From the NCBI GenBank assembly GCA_016281115.1, contig JAEEHZ010000220.1, positions 1 to 17,998 of the forward strand: 17,998 nt of DNA. The letters run 5' to 3'. This document shows, in pieces, positions 13,989 to 17,998 of the stretch. The stretch's first letter is position 1; each line of letters begins with the position of its first letter. The DNA is from Clostridiaceae bacterium (lineage in GTDB: Bacteria > Bacillota > Clostridia > Oscillospirales > Acutalibacteraceae). The position numbers and the translations under genes were made by a program. A model generated the notes under the pieces. That model searched no databases, was not told the DNA's origin, and saw nothing but the letters and a program-made list of their open reading frames with translations.

Positions 13989-16900
13989 ATGGAATTTTTA
14001 TCATCGGTGATATCGTCACTGAATGAATATAAAGCGCTTTATAAAGCAATAAAATTAAACAAAATCACCGCCGTAAGCGGAACATCGAGTGTTCACAAAG
14101 CCAATATAGTGTCTTCGCTTTGTAAAGATTTCGGCACTGGCGCAATCATAATTACGGGCGACGAAACCGAGGCAAACACACTTTGCTCAGATATAAAGGC
14201 AATGGGTGTGGATGCCGAGTTCTATCCCGTGAGAGATTTTGTTTTGAGAGAGACTGTGGGCGCGTCGCGCGAGTATGAGCATCAAAGGCTGAAGGCATTG
14301 TCGCTTATAAAAAACGGCAAGGGCAAACCTTATGTAATAGTTACGTGCGTAGACGCGTTTTGTCAGTATACTATACCGCCGTCGGTACTTCACAATGCGT
14401 CGGTTACATTAAAAGCCGAGCTTAACATATCGCCCGAGGAGCTTGTAAGGGCGCTTGTTTTAAACGGTTACGAAGCCTGCGAGACCGTAGAAGGCCCCGG
14501 TCAGTTTGCCCACAGAGGCGGAATAGTTGATATTTTTGTGCCGGACTGCGAAAACCCCGTAAGAGTTGAATTTTGGGGCGACGAGATAGATTCTATCAAT
14601 TATTTTGACACGGAAACTCAACGCAGGACAGATTATGTTGAAGAAATAGTTATTTCCCCTTCAAACGAAGTTTTGATAGAGGATTACAATTTGCTTGCCG
14701 ATAAAATAGAAGAAAAAGCGGCTTCACTCAGGGGCAAATTTTCCGAAAAAGCAAAAGAGGTGCTTATCTCGCAGGCAAAGCAAATAAGAGGCGGCACATA
14801 CCCCGAATACGCCGATAAATATATATCTTTTATATATAAAACGCCTGCAACGCTCCTTAATTATTTACGGGAAGACAATATGGTGTTTATATCTGAAAAC
14901 TCTCGTGTGAAAGAGCGTATGAGAGTGTACACGAAAATGCAGGAGGAAAACATAAAGGATTATTTTGCCGACGGCACGCTGTGCAGCGGTCTTGATAAAT
15001 TTGATATAAATTACAGCGAATTGCTTGACGCACTGAGCAAGAGAAGGACAGTGTTTCTGGATAATTTTACACACGGAACGTTTGATATTCCCATAAAGGA
15101 TATGATAAGCTTTACGGCTAACCGTCTTTCACGGTGGAGCGGCAGTGTAAAGGTCCTCACAGAGGATCTTCAGCCGATAGTTGAGCGAGATTTGACCTGT
15201 GTTGTTTTGGCAGGAACCGAAAAGGCCGCGATAAACCTTGCAAACGAGCTGACAGAAAGAGGTATTGACGCAAAGTTTGAGAGAGACCCCAAAAAGCTTA
15301 TCCCCGGAACGGTGATTATCTGCCCGGGCAGTTTGTCCGCGGGAATAGAGTATCCCGCGCAGGGTTTTACACTGATAAGTCACGGTCAGACCGATATACA
15401 TACAAAAAAACGCTCATTAAAGGCGTCAAATTCAAAAAACAGCAGACAAATCGGCAGCCTTTCGGAGCTTGTTGCGGGCGACTATATAGTTCACTCCGCT
15501 CACGGGATAGGAATTTACAACGGTATACACAAAATAAACACGCAGGGCGTTGTAAAGGATTATATAAAAATATCGTACGCAAAAGGCGATACGCTTTATG
15601 TTCCCGTTACACAGCTGGATCTTGTTTCCAAATATATAGGGCCGCGGGAAAACAATTCGGTAAGGCTGAACAGGCTCGGCGGCACGGAGTGGCAGCGGTC
15701 TAAGGCAACCGTAAAAAAGGCCGTGAAAGAAATGGCAAAAGAACTTACGGCGCTTTATGCCGAACGTATGAAAGCTAAGGGCTTTGCTTTTTCCGAGGAC
15801 ACCGAGTGGCAGCGCGATTTTGAGGCAAAATTTGAATACACGGAAACAGAAGACCAATTAAGATGCGCCGAAGAAATCAAAAGCGATATGCAGCGCACTG
15901 CCCCGATGGACAGACTTCTTTGCGGAGACGTTGGATTCGGAAAAACCGAGGTCGCACTGAGAGCCGCCTTTAAGTGTGTGAGCGACTCTAAGCAATGCGC
16001 GATATTGGTGCCGACAACCATACTTGCCTGGCAGCACTACCAAACCGTTTTGAAAAGATTTGAGGGCTTCCCCGTAAGGGTAGAGCTTCTTTCGCGTTTC
16101 AGAAGCGCTGCGGAGCAGGCAAAGGTAATAGAAGATCTGAAGCTCGGCAGAATAGATATAATCATAGGTACTCACAGGCTTGTGCAAAACGATATTAAGT
16201 TTTATGACCTGGGGCTTGTGATAATAGACGAGGAACAGCGCTTCGGCGTTGCCCAAAAAGAAAAGCTCAAGCAAATGCAAAGCAATGTGGACGTTCTCAC
16301 CCTGTCGGCAACACCGATACCGCGAACACTTAATATGGCAATGAGCGGGATAAGAGATATGTCTGTTATAGAAGAAGCCCCGATGGACAGATATCCCGTA
16401 CAGACTTATGTAATGGAATATGATAAGGGCGTTATCGGTGAAGCGATAAGAAAGGAACTTCGCCGCGGCGGACAGGTGTTCTTTTTGCATAATGATGTGG
16501 ACACCATACAGCAAAGGGCTTTTCAGCTTTCTCAGCAAATACCTGAGGCAAAGGTAGCATTCGCCCACGGAAAAATGAATGACAAAGAGCTTTCAGATGT
16601 TTGGCGTGAAATGGTTGATCAGGAGATAAACGTGCTTGTTTGCACAACAATTATGGAGACAGGCGTAGATATACCTAATGCCAACACACTTATAATAGAA
16701 AAAGCGGATTGTCTGGGGCTTTCACAGCTTCACCAGCTCAGAGGCAGAGTGGGGCGTTCAACAAGAAGAGCTTATGCTTATCTTACATTCTATAAAAACA
16801 AAGTGCTTACAGATATCGCCGAAAAAAGACTGAGCGCTATAAGAGAATTTACCGAGTTCGGCTCGGGCTTTAAGATAGCGATGCGTGATCTGGAGCTTCG

Positions 16901-17447
16901 CGGCGCAGGCAATGTTTTGGGCGCGTCTCAACACGGGCATATGGAAGACGTTGGATATGATATGTACTTAAAGCTTTTGAACGAAGCGCTTTGTGAAGAA
17001 AAGGGAGAAGAACCCGCAGACAGCGGAGAGAATTGCTTTGTTGACCTGCATATACAGGCGCACATACCCGAGGATTATATACAAAGCGCGGCAACAAGGA
17101 TAGATATTTACCGCAGAATAGCCGATATCCGTTCTCAGGATGATGCCGATGATGTTGTTGACGAACTTGTTGACAGATTCGGTGAACCGCCTTACGCCGT
17201 AATGGGACTTATAAACATTGCCCTTATAAGAAATTTTGCGTCGGGCTTGGGAATATATGAGATAAAACAAATTGCCGACAGACTTATGCTTTATATAAAG
17301 AATATAAAATGCGGCGCTGTGGAGAGAATTATGCGTGAGAATAAGTATCACGCTCTGCTGAATGCGGGAAATAAACCGTATATCTCCGTAAAGCTTGAGC
17401 AAAACGGCAAGCCGCTCGAGATGCTTAAAAAAATTTTGTCTTTTTAA
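13989..17447 (+). CDS. mfd: Transcription-repair coupling factor Mfd
   Basis: A 1,152-residue Mfd, the DNA translocase that removes RNA polymerase stalled at lesions and recruits UvrA for nucleotide excision repair. The N-terminal third is the UvrB-like module, with FAHRGGIVDIFVPD (about residues 173-186) and RVEFWGDEIDSI. The RNA polymerase-interacting CarD-like domain lies at about 480-575 (AGDYIVHSAHGIGIYNG, YVPVTQLDLVSKYIG). The helicase core follows: Walker A GDVGFGKT (646-653), Walker B DEEQ (747-750), LSATPIPRT (about 770), and QLRGRVGRS (about 915). The C-terminal autoinhibitory TRCF domain contains DLHIQAHIPEDYI (about 1018) and VDELVDRFGEPP. Length matches the family (E. coli 1,148; B. 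subtilis 1,177). The frame is open back to a TTG at 13971, but AGAGG (13978-13982) 6 bases before ATG 13989 decides the start. The preceding XRE gene is 24 bases away. Confidence 0.97.
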   Translation: MEFLSSVISSLNEYKALYKAIKLNKITAVSGTSSVHKANIVSSLCKDFGTGAIIITGDETEANTLCSDIKAMGVDAEFYPVRDFVLRETVGASREYEHQRLKALSLIKNGKGKPYVIVTCVDAFCQYTIPPSVLHNASVTLKAELNISPEELVRALVLNGYEACETVEGPGQFAHRGGIVDIFVPDCENPVRVEFWGDEIDSINYFDTETQRRTDYVEEIVISPSNEVLIEDYNLLADKIEEKAASLRGKFSEKAKEVLISQAKQIRGGTYPEYADKYISFIYKTPATLLNYLREDNMVFISENSRVKERMRVYTKMQEENIKDYFADGTLCSGLDKFDINYSELLDALSKRRTVFLDNFTHGTFDIPIKDMISFTANRLSRWSGSVKVLTEDLQPIVERDLTCVVLAGTEKAAINLANELTERGIDAKFERDPKKLIPGTVIICPGSLSAGIEYPAQGFTLISHGQTDIHTKKRSLKASNSKNSRQIGSLSELVAGDYIVHSAHGIGIYNGIHKINTQGVVKDYIKISYAKGDTLYVPVTQLDLVSKYIGPRENNSVRLNRLGGTEWQRSKATVKKAVKEMAKELTALYAERMKAKGFAFSEDTEWQRDFEAKFEYTETEDQLRCAEEIKSDMQRTAPMDRLLCGDVGFGKTEVALRAAFKCVSDSKQCAILVPTTILAWQHYQTVLKRFEGFPVRVELLSRFRSAAEQAKVIEDLKLGRIDIIIGTHRLVQNDIKFYDLGLVIIDEEQRFGVAQKEKLKQMQSNVDVLTLSATPIPRTLNMAMSGIRDMSVIEEAPMDRYPVQTYVMEYDKGVIGEAIRKELRRGGQVFFLHNDVDTIQQRAFQLSQQIPEAKVAFAHGKMNDKELSDVWREMVDQEINVLVCTTIMETGVDIPNANTLIIEKADCLGLSQLHQLRGRVGRSTRRAYAYLTFYKNKVLTDIAEKRLSAIREFTEFGSGFKIAMRDLELRGAGNVLGASQHGHMEDVGYDMYLKLLNEALCEEKGEEPADSGENCFVDLHIQAHIPEDYIQSAATRIDIYRRIADIRSQDDADDVVDELVDRFGEPPYAVMGLINIALIRNFASGLGIYEIKQIADRLMLYIKNIKCGAVERIMRENKYHALLNAGNKPYISVKLEQNGKPLEMLKKILSF

Positions 17448-17467
17448 GTAAAATTTTATTAAATCGG

Positions 17468-17496
17468 TAGACAAACCTTTAAAACATGTGTATAAT
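17468..17496 (+). promoter_or_regulatory. Promoter for the lipoprotein gene
   Basis: TAGACA (17468-17473, 5 of 6 to TTGACA), a 17-base spacer and a perfect TATAAT (17491-17496). It starts about 20 bases after the mfd stop, so the downstream gene can be expressed independently. No clear terminator for mfd is visible; TAAAATTTTA (17449-17458) is only an A/T palindrome. Confidence 0.85.
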
Positions 17497-17551
17497 AAAT
17501 CCTGTTGTCTTATGATGCGTTATAAAATAACGAAAGGAAGAAATAATAATT

Positions 17552-17998
17552 ATGAGAAGATTTTTAAGATCGGTTGCTGTCGTTTTGGCAGTATTGACAC
17601 TTGCAGCTTGTATAGGCTGTTCGGGAAATTCAACAGTATCGCTCGGTACGTCTGTTGGTGACGCATGGAGCTATCGCTATAAGGACATAGAAGTTCCGAT
17701 AGGCGTTTATATCAATTACTTAAACATTGCATATCAAAATGCATCAAGCAAATATGACGGCGACGATATGACTGCCGATTCACTTATAAAAGATGACGAC
17801 GACAAAGAAGTTAAGGTAAGCGATTATGTTAAGAGCGAAGCAGAAAGATACTGCAAAGAGTATATCGTTTTGCAGCTTGACGCAGAGGAACTGCTAAAGG
17901 GAACCGATTATGCTTACACAGAGTCTGACGTAGACCAATATATAGATGATTATTTCGGACAGATGGAATCAATGTATTCTATGTACGGATACTCATAC
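17552..17998 (+). CDS. Lipoprotein, probable PrsA/SurA-type foldase (3' end outside window)
   Basis: The first 149 residues of an exported lipoprotein whose frame runs off the window. MRRFLRSVAVVLAVLTLAAC is a lipoprotein signal peptide with lipobox LAAC and lipidated Cys20; a second cysteine (C23) lies just after. The mature part is acidic and helical, with a segment DIEVPIGVYINYLNIAYQNA (45-64) that resembles the opening helix of SurA-N/PrsA-type chaperones, then KVSDYVKSEAERYCKEYIVLQLDAEELL (88-115), a typical helix of that fold, and a tyrosine/methionine-rich stretch at the cut. The parvulin domain, if present, lies beyond the end. AAGGAAG (17534-17540) precedes the ATG by 11 bases. Genes for such foldases often follow mfd in Bacillota, to my knowledge, which supports the reading. 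Another lipoprotein type remains possible. Confidence 0.65.
   Translation, partial: MRRFLRSVAVVLAVLTLAACIGCSGNSTVSLGTSVGDAWSYRYKDIEVPIGVYINYLNIAYQNASSKYDGDDMTADSLIKDDDDKEVKVSDYVKSEAERYCKEYIVLQLDAEELLKGTDYAYTESDVDQYIDDYFGQMESMYSMYGYSY

Noticed and set aside
15858..16568. 236-residue minus-strand frame inside mfd
   Set aside because: It lies wholly opposite the helicase core of mfd, whose motifs are intact; the translation is a shadow without a recognisable domain.

Overview
The window looks like a chromosomal segment of a Gram-positive, sporulating gut Clostridia-type bacterium. The best guess is Oscillospiraceae/Ruminococcaceae, close to Ruminococcus or [Eubacterium] siraeum. The supporting evidence is a Bacillota-only PolC polymerase, the sporulation phosphatase SpoIIE, a long-form hibernation factor HPF, a dockerin-bearing secreted protein typical of cellulosome/amylosome makers, strong GGAGG ribosome binding sites and fairly A+T-rich intergenic DNA. 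The genus is an inference; no search was run.

Layout. (1) 1-3610, plus strand: the 3' third of polC, an AI-2E family membrane protein with no visible terminator between them, then hpf under its own extended -10 promoter and closed by a strong terminator. (2) 3611-4141: a 531-base gene-free stretch between convergent genes, bounded by two inward-facing terminators. It holds two unlike repeat-type elements: a G+C-rich multi-hairpin block and a 77-base palindromic unit with 7-base terminal inverted repeats. (3) 4142-10010, minus strand: secF and secD (TAATG overlap, strong promoter), class II fructose-bisphosphate aldolase, and spoIIE, each transcription unit with its own signals. The spoIIE promoter has the wide 21-base spacer and 0A-box-like motifs expected of a Spo0A-driven promoter. 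(4) 10239-17998, plus strand: a secreted acidic dockerin protein, an orphan polytopic membrane protein, a small XRE-type regulator followed closely by mfd, and the start of a lipoprotein that resembles a PrsA/SurA-type foldase.

Most of the window is housekeeping: replication, ribosome hibernation, protein export, glycolysis, transcription-coupled repair and sporulation. The accessory-looking parts are the two intergenic repeats, the dockerin protein without a catalytic domain, and the membrane protein with no glycan genes beside it. I see no defence system, CRISPR array, prophage, insertion sequence, tRNA or rRNA. Several genes have obvious over-long upstream reading frames; starts were chosen here from ribosome binding sites and promoter positions (hpf 3071, spoIIE 10010, dockerin protein 10239, mfd 13989).
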